Assembly (NCBI RefSeq): GCF_029867415.1
Contig: NW_026706167.1
Span: 1-64,000 of the forward strand
Reading direction: 5' to 3'
DNA: 64,000 bases
Source: Vicia villosa
Lineage: Eukaryota > Streptophyta > Magnoliopsida > Fabales > Fabaceae
Below, piece by piece: positions 8,592 to 17,655 of this stretch (its first letter is position 1; every line of letters begins with the position of its first letter). Below the pieces are notes generated by a model, which did no database searches, was not told the DNA's origin, and was given only the letters and a program-made list of their open reading frames with translations. The position numbers and the translations under genes are program-made.

Positions 8592-11500
8592 ATTTACTAT
8601 TGATAAACCCATTGAATGCAATAACCCTATGCCCTCTCCCAACTTTGAGTTTCCTGTGTTCGAAGCCGAAGAAGAGGAAGAAGAGGAGATCCCGGACGAG
8701 ATCTCTCGATTACTTAAGCACGAGGAAAGAGCCATTCTGCCTCACAAAGAGCCTTTAGAAAGAATCAATTTGGGTTCTAAAGAAGACAAAAAAGAAGTGA
8801 CCATTGGATCGCTGCTTGATGCTGATGTCAAGAGTAAGTTGACAGACCTTCTCAAAGAATATGTGGACGTGTTTGCCTGGTCCTACCAAGACATGCCTGG
8901 GTTGGATACCAATATTGTTCAGCATTACTTGCCATTGAAGCCAGAATGTCCGCCGGTTAAGCAGAAATTGCGAAGGACTCACCCTGATATGGCTAACAAG
9001 ATCAAAGTGGAAGTTCAGAAACAGCTCGACGCAGGTTTTCTAGTCACCTCCGAGTATCCTCAATGGTTGGCCAACATAGTGCCAGTTCCGAAGAAAGATG
9101 GTAAAGTTAGAATGTGTGTTGACTACCGTGACTTGAACAAGGCCAGTCCAAAAGATGACTTTCCATTACCACATATCGACATGCTGGTTGATAACACTGC
9201 TAAGTTCAACGTCTTTTCCTTCATGGACGGGTTCTCCGGTTATAATCAGATCAAGATGGCTCCCGAAGACATGGAGAAGACATCTTTCATCACCCCATGG
9301 GGTACCTTTTGCTACAAAGTGATGCCGTTTGGATTAAAGAATGCAGGCGCAACTTACCAAAGGGCAATGACTACTCTCTTTCATGACATGATGCATAAAG
9401 AAATTGAAGTTTATGTGGACGACATGATAGCCAAGTCCAGCACAGAAGAAGAACATATTGAATACCTTTTGAAGTTGTTTCAACGACTAAGGAAATATCA
9501 GCTTCGCTTGAATCCTAACAAATGTACTTTTGGGGTTAGATCTGGAAAACTCTTGGGTTTCATTGTCAGCCAAAGAGGTATTGAAGTAGATCCCGACAAA
9601 GTCAGAGCTATTCAAGAGATGCCTGCACCAAAGACTGAAAAACAAGTAAGAGGATTTCTCGGACGATTGAACTATATCTCCAGATTTATCTCTCAAATGA
9701 CTGCTACTTGTGGGCCAATTTTCAAGCTTCTCCGCAAAGATCAAGGGGTTGTATGGACTGAAGATTGCCAGAAAGCGTTTGACAGTATCAAAGAGTACCT
9801 GTTAGAACCACCAATATTGATTCCTCCGGTTGAAGGAAGACCATTAATCATGTACCTTACCGTGTTAGAAGAATCCATGGGTTGTATGCTTGGACAACAA
9901 GATGAAACCGGTAAGAAGGAGCATGCCATCTATTACTTGAGTAAGAAATTCACAGATTGTGAGTCTCGTTACTCCATGCTCGAAAAAACATGTTGTGCTT
10001 TGGCTTGGGCTTCAAAACGTCTCCGCCAATACATGATCAACAATACTACTTGGTTAATCTCCAAAATGGATCCGATCAAGTATGTCTTTGAAAAGCCTGC
10101 ATTAACCGGAAGGATTGCCCGATGGCAAATGCTGTTATCCGAATATGACATTGAATACCGTGCTCAAAAAGCGGTCAAAGGAAGCATTCTCGCCGATCAT
10201 TTGGCGCATCAACCAATTAATGAATATCAATCTCTCAAGTTTGACTTCCCTGATGAAGATGTCTTGTACTTAAAGATGAAAGATTGTGACGAACCGTTAC
10301 CGGAAGAAGGTCCTGAGCCTGGATCACGATGGGGCCTAATTTTTGATGGAGCAGTAAACGCTTATGGCAATGGAATTGGGGCAATCATCATCACTCCCAA
10401 GGGTACTCATATCCCGTTCTCTGCCAGATTGCTATTTGATTGTACCAACAACATCGCAGAATATGAAGCTTGTATCATGGGTCTCGAAGAAGCCATTGAC
10501 TTAAGGATCAAGATCCTCGACATATATGGAGATTCAGCCCTCGTGATCAACCAAATTAAAGACAAGTGGGAAACTTACCACCCTGGCTTGATTCCTTACA
10601 GAGATTATGCAAGACGTCTGTTGACTTTCTTCAACAAGGTTGAATTGCATCATATACCTCGAGATCAGAATCGAATGGCAGACGCCTTGGCTACTCTATC
10701 TTCCATGTTCAAAGTCAATCATTGGAATGATATGCCTAAAGTCAGAATTACGCGCCTTGAAAGGCCTGCCTATGTGTTTGCAACTGAAGCAGTCATCGAT
10801 GATAAACCGTGGTTCCACGACATCAAACGCTTCCTTCAAACTCAAGAGTACCCGCTTGGGGCATCAAACAAAGATAAGAAAACTCTAAGGAGACTTTCTG
10901 GCAGTTTCTTCCTGAACGGAGATGTGCTATACAAAAGAAACTTCGACATGGTTTTGCTCAGATGCGTGGATAGACACGAAGCAGACATGTTAATGCATGA
11001 AGTGCATGAAGGGTCCTTTGGAACTCATTCAAATGGGCATGCAATGTCCAAAAAGATCTTAAGAGCAGGTTACTATTGGTTGACAATGGAATCTGATTGT
11101 TATAAACACGTGAAGAGATGTCACAAGTGCCAGATCTACGCAGATAAGATCCATGTGCCACCGACTCTACTCAACGTTCTCTCATCTCCATGGCCTTTTT
11201 CCATGTGGGGGATCGACATGATTGGAATGATCGAACCAAAAGCTTCAAACGGTCATCGTTTCATCTTAGTAGCAATTGATTACTTCACCAAATGGGTCGA
11301 AGCAGCATCTTACGCCAATGTTACAAGACAAGTGGTGGTGAGATTTATCAAGAATAACATCATTTGCCGATATGGTATTCCCAGCAAGATCATTACTGAC
11401 AATGGTTCAAACTTGAACAATAAAATGATGAAAGAATTGTGTGAGGAATTCAAGATTGAGCATCATAACTCTTCTCCTTACAGACCAAAAATGAACGGCG

Positions 11501-12057
11501 CTGTTGAAGCTGCTAACAAGAACATTAAGAAGATCGTCCAGAAAATGGTCGTCACTTACAAAGACTGGCACGAAATGCTGCCATTTGCTTTACATGGGTA
11601 CCGTACTTCAGTGCGTACTTCAACAGGGGCAACTCCCTTTTCTCTAGTATACGGCATGGAAGCTGTGCTCCCCGTAGAAGTTGAAATCCTATCAATGAGA
11701 GTCCTCATGGAGACTAAGTTATCAGAGGCTGAATGGTGTCAAAGCAGATACGATCAGTTGAACTTAATCGAAGAAAAACGTATGACTGCTCTATGCCATG
11801 GACAGTTATACCAAGCAAGGATGAAACAAGCCTTCAACAAAAAGGTTCGACCTCGTGAATTTCAAGAAGGCGACCTCGTGCTTAAAAAGATCTTGTCTTT
11901 TCAACCAGATTCTAGGGGCAAATGGTCTCCTAATTACGAAGGCCCGTATGTTGTCAAAAGAACATTTTCTGGCGGTGCCATGATTCTTACTACCATGGAT
12001 GGTGATGAACTCCCACATCCTGTGAATGCAGATGCAGTCAAGAAATACTTTGTCTAA
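8584..12057 (+). CDS. pol: Ogre-1 pol: RT, RNase H, archaeal-type RNase H, integrase; intact
   Basis: 1157 codons as an unspliced ORF; the true exon probably starts at 8592. Acidic linker (residues 15-40), then RT with VPVPKKDGKVRMCVDYRDLNKA and YVDD at 277-280. A first gypsy-type RNase H (about 410-480) has lost its first catalytic Asp (the expected TDAS region reads LTVLEES). A second RNase H has the full set D588, E626, D650, D700; Tat/Ogre elements are known for such an added archaeal-type RNase H. Integrase follows: HHCC zinc finger (about 805-855), catalytic D878, D939 and E975 (spacing 35), and a C-terminal GPYVVKR domain. No stop or frameshift. Pro and RT are joined by splicing rather than by frameshifting. 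Confidence 0.94.
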   Translation: MCRFTIDKPIECNNPMPSPNFEFPVFEAEEEEEEEIPDEISRLLKHEERAILPHKEPLERINLGSKEDKKEVTIGSLLDADVKSKLTDLLKEYVDVFAWSYQDMPGLDTNIVQHYLPLKPECPPVKQKLRRTHPDMANKIKVEVQKQLDAGFLVTSEYPQWLANIVPVPKKDGKVRMCVDYRDLNKASPKDDFPLPHIDMLVDNTAKFNVFSFMDGFSGYNQIKMAPEDMEKTSFITPWGTFCYKVMPFGLKNAGATYQRAMTTLFHDMMHKEIEVYVDDMIAKSSTEEEHIEYLLKLFQRLRKYQLRLNPNKCTFGVRSGKLLGFIVSQRGIEVDPDKVRAIQEMPAPKTEKQVRGFLGRLNYISRFISQMTATCGPIFKLLRKDQGVVWTEDCQKAFDSIKEYLLEPPILIPPVEGRPLIMYLTVLEESMGCMLGQQDETGKKEHAIYYLSKKFTDCESRYSMLEKTCCALAWASKRLRQYMINNTTWLISKMDPIKYVFEKPALTGRIARWQMLLSEYDIEYRAQKAVKGSILADHLAHQPINEYQSLKFDFPDEDVLYLKMKDCDEPLPEEGPEPGSRWGLIFDGAVNAYGNGIGAIIITPKGTHIPFSARLLFDCTNNIAEYEACIMGLEEAIDLRIKILDIYGDSALVINQIKDKWETYHPGLIPYRDYARRLLTFFNKVELHHIPRDQNRMADALATLSSMFKVNHWNDMPKVRITRLERPAYVFATEAVIDDKPWFHDIKRFLQTQEYPLGASNKDKKTLRRLSGSFFLNGDVLYKRNFDMVLLRCVDRHEADMLMHEVHEGSFGTHSNGHAMSKKILRAGYYWLTMESDCYKHVKRCHKCQIYADKIHVPPTLLNVLSSPWPFSMWGIDMIGMIEPKASNGHRFILVAIDYFTKWVEAASYANVTRQVVVRFIKNNIICRYGIPSKIITDNGSNLNNKMMKELCEEFKIEHHNSSPYRPKMNGAVEAANKNIKKIVQKMVVTYKDWHEMLPFALHGYRTSVRTSTGATPFSLVYGMEAVLPVEVEILSMRVLMETKLSEAEWCQSRYDQLNLIEEKRMTALCHGQLYQARMKQAFNKKVRPREFQEGDLVLKKILSFQPDSRGKWSPNYEGPYVVKRTFSGGAMILTTMDGDELPHPVNADAVKKYFV

Positions 12058-12080
12058 AAAAGAACAAAAGAACAGCTCGG

Positions 12081-12227
12081 TAAGTCGAAAACCCGCAAAG
12101 GGCGACTTAGGCAAAAATGAGCGTCTCGGTGGACTGAAAACCTGAAAGGGCGGTCCAGGCAAAAATTAGAGACAATAAACAGAAAAAAATTCATCCTGGT
12201 AGATTGAAAACCTGAAAGGGCAATCTA
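12081..12227 (+). promoter_or_regulatory. Array of three stem-loops just after pol stop
   Basis: Three units share one fold: outer 7-bp stem, AAAA bulge on the 5' side, inner 3-bp stem, GAAA or GCAAA loop. Outer stems: TAAGTCG/CGACTTA (12081-12087, 12103-12109), TGGACTG/CGGTCCA (12130-12136, 12151-12157, one U-G pair) and TAGATTG/CAATCTA (12200-12206, 12221-12227). Inner stems are CCC/GGG, CCT/GGG and CCT/GGG. Each unit is followed by AGGCAAAAAT. Ogre-2 has the same three units at the same place with different stem sequences (42564-42714). Confidence 0.85.
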
Positions 12228-12769
12228 GGCAAAAATTAAGGATTTATGACAAAGTAACTGCATCAGTCCGTACTTCGTCACCTGAAGAGTCTGTACTTCA
12301 TCAAAAGGATCTTCGATCAAATCATCGCCAATCTGAAGCGACAAGCACAGTTGGAACTCAAAGTTGTTTAGGGAATAGTGGTTATTGCTTTCAATGTAGC
12401 CTTTTCCGCATAATTACCATTTCCAACTTTTGTAAATACTCCATGGAATCACGCCTTTAGCTGATTACCATCCTATTAAATAAATTTGAGCCTTGTGCCC
12501 ATTTGTTTGCAATCTATAATTTCTTTTAGCCTGCAAAATGACGCTTTAATTGTGTTATTCACTTTTGAAAAAAAAATGAAAAAAAGTTTTAAATGAATTT
12601 ACTTCACTTTTCTTTTTCAAAATAAAAGCGAAATTTTCCTTTGAGTTGTGAACAACGGAAGGAACATCAGCAGTCGTCTCCACAGGATGAACAAAAGGAT
12701 TCTCCCTGAAAAATTGTTGAGACAACGGTATTCTTGTCCCAGAAAAGAATTCTTGAAGCAATTATCCCT

Positions 12770-12905
12770 CGAGGTAAAGAAGCTCTTCTATCCCCAGTGA
12801 AGAGGCTCTTCTATTCCCAGTGAAGAAGGTCTTCTATCCCCAGTGACGAAGATTTTCCATCTCCAGTGAAAAGGTTCTTCCATCTCAATGAGAAAGGATG
12901 CTCAT
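12770..12905 (+). repeat. CCCAGTGAAG-containing tandem repeat
   Basis: About five units of 25-28 bases on the theme TTCTATCCCCAGTGAAGA, becoming degenerate toward the right. Typical of the hypervariable Ogre 3' UTR. Confidence 0.75.
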
Positions 12906-13559
12906 CTTCCCCAGAGAAGTTTAAAACATGCAACACCATTTATCACCTGTGTTATCTACACCGTGTTGAAGAACTTTTGCCAAGTATCTGGTAGTATTGC
13001 GACGTCGGTCCTTCTCCAGTATATACTTCATTGTCTGTCAGTATTGTCAGTATGCATGCTACATTCATGACATTCATCATTCATACATATTTGCATCATT
13101 TATGCATTCTTGCATTTTTCAATGTTTGCTTCGAAATTACTTGTTTAGGATATATCTATCCTCCAAAAAAACAAAAAAAAAAAAAAAGAAACAAATATGA
13201 GCGTGTCATCTCTCCAGTAGGTTGTCACCCATAAGCAGAAAAAACTTCTTGTTTCTCCAGTTCCCCACTGAGATCATTCCTCGTGGAAGAAGGTTGCTTT
13301 AGTCTTTCCTCTCAAAACAAAGGAGGAAATCCCCAGTTGAGTTCATTCCTCATGGGTACAAAGTCTTGTTTGAGTGTCTCTTTCCAATTCATTCTTGGAT
13401 AGAACCCTGTCTTTACCAGAGATTCGAATTCCGATTCCTCAAACAGAGTCGTGAAAAACAGACAATAAGCAATAGCCTCATCATCTGAGCAGCTTATGTC
13501 TCTTTCAAAATATTTTTCCTCTCTAGGAAATCAATCATGAAGACCATTTGACGATCAGG

Positions 13560-13890
13560 GCCTTATTACTGTTCACAAGGCTGAATAACCAGTAATTTCC
13601 CTAGCAAAGTCTCCAGGATCATTTTATCACTCGGCTGATAATTGATCACGTCTTCAAAACCACTATCACAAGGCTGGTAGTCGGTAACCTTTTGTTCTGG
13701 TTATATTATTCAACATGTCTATCACAAGGCTGATAGTCGGTAATATTAACCGAACCTTTGAAACTCTTTTACCTTGTCAAGTCTATCACCATGTTGATAG
13801 TCGGTAATACAGTTTCATACCTTTCACCTTCGCATTATTAACAAGTCTATCCCTGTGCTGATAGTCGGTAATGTCGATAGGTAAGCTTTT
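13560..13890 (+). repeat. Tandem hairpin repeat CTATCA...TGATAG-TCGGTAAT
   Basis: Four clear and two degenerate units with a spacing of about 50-65 bases. Each clear unit has CTATCA, a variable 6-base loop (CAAGGC, CCATGT and others), then TGATAG or TGGTAG, then TCGGTAAT. The arms stay complementary (one uses G-U pairing) while the loop varies, so the RNA hairpin appears to be the conserved part. Confidence 0.75.
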
Positions 13891-14090
13891 CTTACAAAGC
13901 TATCATTCTCCGGTGAAGCATACACTTGCTTTCCCAAAGAAAAGAAACGGATTCTCTTCCTAAAACGGACTGAGACATCCTTCCCGATCTCTTGTCCCCA
14001 GTGGAGTCAGTCTTGATATCCCTTGGTAAAGATATCCTTGCATCATTCGCGATTTTGGTATCTTAGGTCCAAAATTCGCGTCTTCTGATA

Positions 14091-14169
14091 TTTAAGTCTC
14101 TTCCACCCTATCAAAACGAAGATTTTCAATCTTCATGTCTCAGGTTGAAGAAACTTAAATAGGGGCATC
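14091..14169 (+). promoter_or_regulatory. PPT-bearing stem-loop before Ogre-1 3' LTR
   Basis: The PPT region (AACTTAAATAGGGGCATC) directly abuts the LTR start. TTTAAGTCTCTTC (14091-14103) pairs with GAAGAAACTTAAA (14147-14159), 13 positions with one C-A mismatch. An inner hairpin GAAGATT/AATCTTC (14118-14134) caps it. Ogre-2 has the same outer arms but a different inner stem. Confidence 0.75.
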
Positions 14170-15741
14170 TGTCATACCCCAATTTTTGACCTAAGATACC
14201 ACCTCATATCATTGCATATGCATCATTTGCATCTCTAACAAATTGCATAGCTTGTGTTTGCTACTTGTGACTCAGCAGGATTTAATCAGGAAATCACTCA
14301 TCAATACAAGTAACAATCAATTAGGGTTTTGTTCTCCCTTCATTTCAAATGAATCATCTTCATCAACAATCAACATTTGGTCCTCAGAGATTCATTTCAA
14401 CAAGCTCAAAGGCTCTGAATCAATCAGATTAGGGTTTTGACTGAAGATAGCATACTCCTGACTTTTGCTCAGGATTTGACCTAATGACTTGGGACATGAA
14501 CTCAAGACCCCAAGTGAATCATTTTGACCTAATCCATTGGCTCAAGACATCTCCTACACAAAGATTGATCAGACAAATCCTCAGATCAGGGTTTTGAATT
14601 ATCAGGGACTGAAATCAGGGATCACATTTGGGAAACCCTAAAAATCCCCAGGAAGTCAATCAAAAGTTTCAATCATCCTCAAATAATCCCTATGACAATA
14701 TCCAATGGAAATTACATCTCAATTCAAGATCCACAGTCATCAATTTCATCAGGTCGACAATTAGGGTTTTTGACCTAATTCAGTGAACAACTACCTTTTT
14801 AATCAGGACATGGTGCCACAACTCAAACCATGGCTCAATATCCTCTAAGGCCTCAATATGATCCATTCATACCATTCATATGGTGAGGATAGCCTGTTTC
14901 ATTTGAAATCTCCAGAAACGCGATTCGTTTGAAAAAGTCAACTGTACAAGATCACCATTGACTTTTGGGGAATTTTGGTCAACCATGACTTTTGAAGTTT
15001 TAAATCATCAATATATGATATGAGAAGTCATTTGATCAAGAAAAATCAAGAAAATCAATCAAGAATCAAAAAGTCAAAAGTTTGACTTTCATACTTAGAA
15101 AATTTTTCTAAGTGTTTTTCATGGTTTTTTCCAAACTTTGGAAGGGAATAACTCAAAATTTCACCTACAAACTGAAAAAAACTTCCAACATGAAAGTTGT
15201 AGATTTTGATCCAATAAACAACTTTGACACATATAATTTTTTTCCATAAGATCAACCATTTAAGAGATATGGAACTTCAAAGTTGGTACTTTTTGAAAAT
15301 TTCACTTAAAACTTCATTTTCTTCAAAGTTCATGGATCTTTTTCACCCATTTCCTTAAAGAGTTTGAAGAAACTTTCAACTAGGGTTTTGAAGTGTGTAA
15401 TATGAGCTTTCCAAAATGTCAAAGAGCATGAAAAAATATGGAGTGTAGCCATGGTTTTGAATTTTGACATTAGTGAACTTTTCACTTGAAATTTCAAGTC
15501 ATTTTGCCAAAGTTATGAACCATTTTGCCAAATGATCCAAGTAATGATGCATAGATGCAATAATTGGAGATATTTTTCTGATTTGAGATCAGAATGGAAG
15601 AGGATAAGAAGCTAGAGTTTTAACCATGGTTTAGTCACTTTTAACCATGTGCATTAAATGTAAAGATTCCATTTTATCTTCAAATGCCAAATCACCAATT
15701 CTTGATCAACTTGCAAAGCTTTGTATTCAGAAACCTTGGCC

Positions 15742-15749
15742 TATAAATA
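15742..15749 (+). promoter_or_regulatory. LTR promoter TATA box (TATAAATA)
   Basis: CCTATAAATAGAGG sits 1.57 kb into the LTR. Ogre-2 has the same CCTATAAATAGAGG on the minus strand at 38712-38720 and 58916-58924, about 1.5 kb from its LTR start. Transcription would start about 25-35 bases downstream, making U3 about 1.6 kb. Confidence 0.8.
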
Positions 15750-16696
15750 GAGGTCATTTCACTCTTCAATTCACACCAAAGTCTCACAAATTATAGGCTT
15801 TCTCTTTCTTTCTTGAATTACAAGTTTCATAGTTTTCTAAGAGGTAGAAAACTCAACCTCTAAACCTTGCAAGTTCTGACCAAAGTGATGCTTCCCACAA
15901 ACCATAAACATCACATATGATGTGTTTGAACCATCCACACACCCCAAAAACACCTAAAACTCAAAATCACTACTTCACTTTCCAAATATGCATAACATGA
16001 GACTTATCATGCCAATTTTTATCCAGGCCCATATCTGTCCAAACTAATCATCCAAACACCATCCATGTACCATGTATGAACTATCCCAATCATCATCCAT
16101 GATCTGAAACACTAAAATCATCAAATTCGATCCTCACACCATAGCTCTGCAGATCGGGTGCCACAAACTGATCAAGAGGTTTTCAGTTCATTCCAAGACT
16201 TCAAACATGTTCCATAAGGTCCACTGAAGGTGTTCAGATCAAGAAACAACATCTGGAATCCCTCATTTGCAGAATTCGATTTCCAGTTTTGACATTTTTA
16301 AGGTAAGCTCTCTTGAACTTCAAACTCTATCATACATGCATCATAAATGAAAAACTGCCATGCCATCTTGTTTCTGCATATGTATGGATCATTAACCCTC
16401 AATCAATTGCAACTTATCATGCACACACACGATTTCAGATTGAAACTCAGAATTAGGGTTCTTCGTGTTCATCAGAAAATTAATGATCTTAGAGTGAAAA
16501 TAAATGAAATTAAATGATACCATCATGTTCCTTGTGGAAAATCGAGCAAGATAGGCTATTCACTTGATCAAAACAACTCAGTTTTCAGAAAATTCAAAAT
16601 CAAGTTAGGGATGTGTTCTTGGCGCCATTTTTTGTTCAGAAATTCAAATGGTTCGTTTTAAAATATAACTAAATGGAAGCGTGTTATTTACAAGCT

Positions 16697-16783
16697 GCGC
16701 GCGCAGCTCAGTTGGCAAGTGTTTTGGTTGGTAACCTCCAGGTCGTGGGTTCAAACCCTTGTGAGACCAAACCCTTTTTTTTT
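16697..16783 (+). ncRNA. tRNA-like module in Ogre-1 LTR
   Basis: CAGCTCAGTTGG (16704-16715) matches an A box except for its first base. GTTCAAACC (16749-16757) is a perfect B box at normal spacing. A run of nine T (16775-16783), a pol III terminator, follows directly. A proper anticodon arm is not formed, so this is a tRNA-derived or SINE-like relic rather than a working tRNA gene. The homologous module in Ogre-2 lies at 37681-37752 and 57885-57956 (minus strand). Confidence 0.65.
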
Positions 16784-17377
16784 AACACTATTTTCTTTCA
16801 TTTTCTTTTACAACTTCAATTAATTAATTAACACATCAAATTAATTCATTTTTTATTCATTTTTTGTACACTCTTTATTTAACACATATATTTTATGAAT
16901 ATAAAAAAAAATAACAAAAAAAGATTTATTTAATATGTTTTTAATTAGGTTTAAAATGATACATTTTTAAGTGTTTTTCATTACTTTAAAATTTGTTTTT
17001 TCATTTAATTTTTAACCTAATCACTTGTAAATATTTTTTGTGATCAAACCCTAATCATTTAGGTCTTAATTAAGCATTAAAACTTGTTTTAACTTAATTA
17101 AGTTAACTTTTGTCAAATTCAAATCGTTTTAAGACGAGCGATCGCGATTCTTTTTCAAAACGATAAACCACTTCTTTTTGATTAAATCTTTTTAATTGAT
17201 CAATTGATTTTCAAAACGAAGTGGGGCCTCTCGAATATTAGAGAGTGTAAGTCCCATTTCTTTTCCTTTTGTACAGTTTTTTTTAAAAAACAATAAACTT
17301 CTTCAAAATAAAATCTTTTCAAACAATTTTCAAATCATTTTCAAAACAACAAAACTTCAAATTATCCAAAGCTTTTC

Positions 17378-17655
17378 AAATATACCATGGGCCTCCATGT
17401 AGGTATAAGTCCCAAGCCCCTTTTGTACATACCCTTTCCAGTACATGAAATTAGGTATTTCATTGTACGCCTTTTTTGTACATACACTTTTTGTACATAC
17501 ACTTTTTTGTACATACACCTTTTTGAACATACCTCGATCAGTTTGTTTTTTAAACTTTGAACAACAAATCAAAAATGAAGGTTTCTTTAAATCTTCCCAA
17601 AAATACCATGGGCCTCCATGTAGGTATAAGTCCCAAGCCCTTTTGTAAAAACCTG
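17378..17655 (+). repeat. TTTTGTACATAC repeats flanked by a duplicated segment
   Basis: About five units on the theme TTTTTGTACATACAC (17465-17535), between two copies (about 17378-17434 and 17600-17655) of a 50-base segment containing ATGGGCCTCCATGTAGG. It lies in the LTR part not visible in the 5' copy. Confidence 0.7.

Larger units (their letters stand above)
12058..14169 (+). other. Ogre-1 3' untranslated region
   Basis: A 2.1 kb non-coding stretch between pol and the 3' LTR. It contains the three-hairpin array (12081-12227), CCCAGTGAAG repeats (12770-12905), CTATCA/TGATAG repeats (13560-13890) and the PPT stem-loop (14091-14169). The parts at 12240-12760 and 12910-13560 show nothing I can name. 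Ogre 3' UTRs are known to be hypervariable and to seed satellite repeats. Confidence 0.85.
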
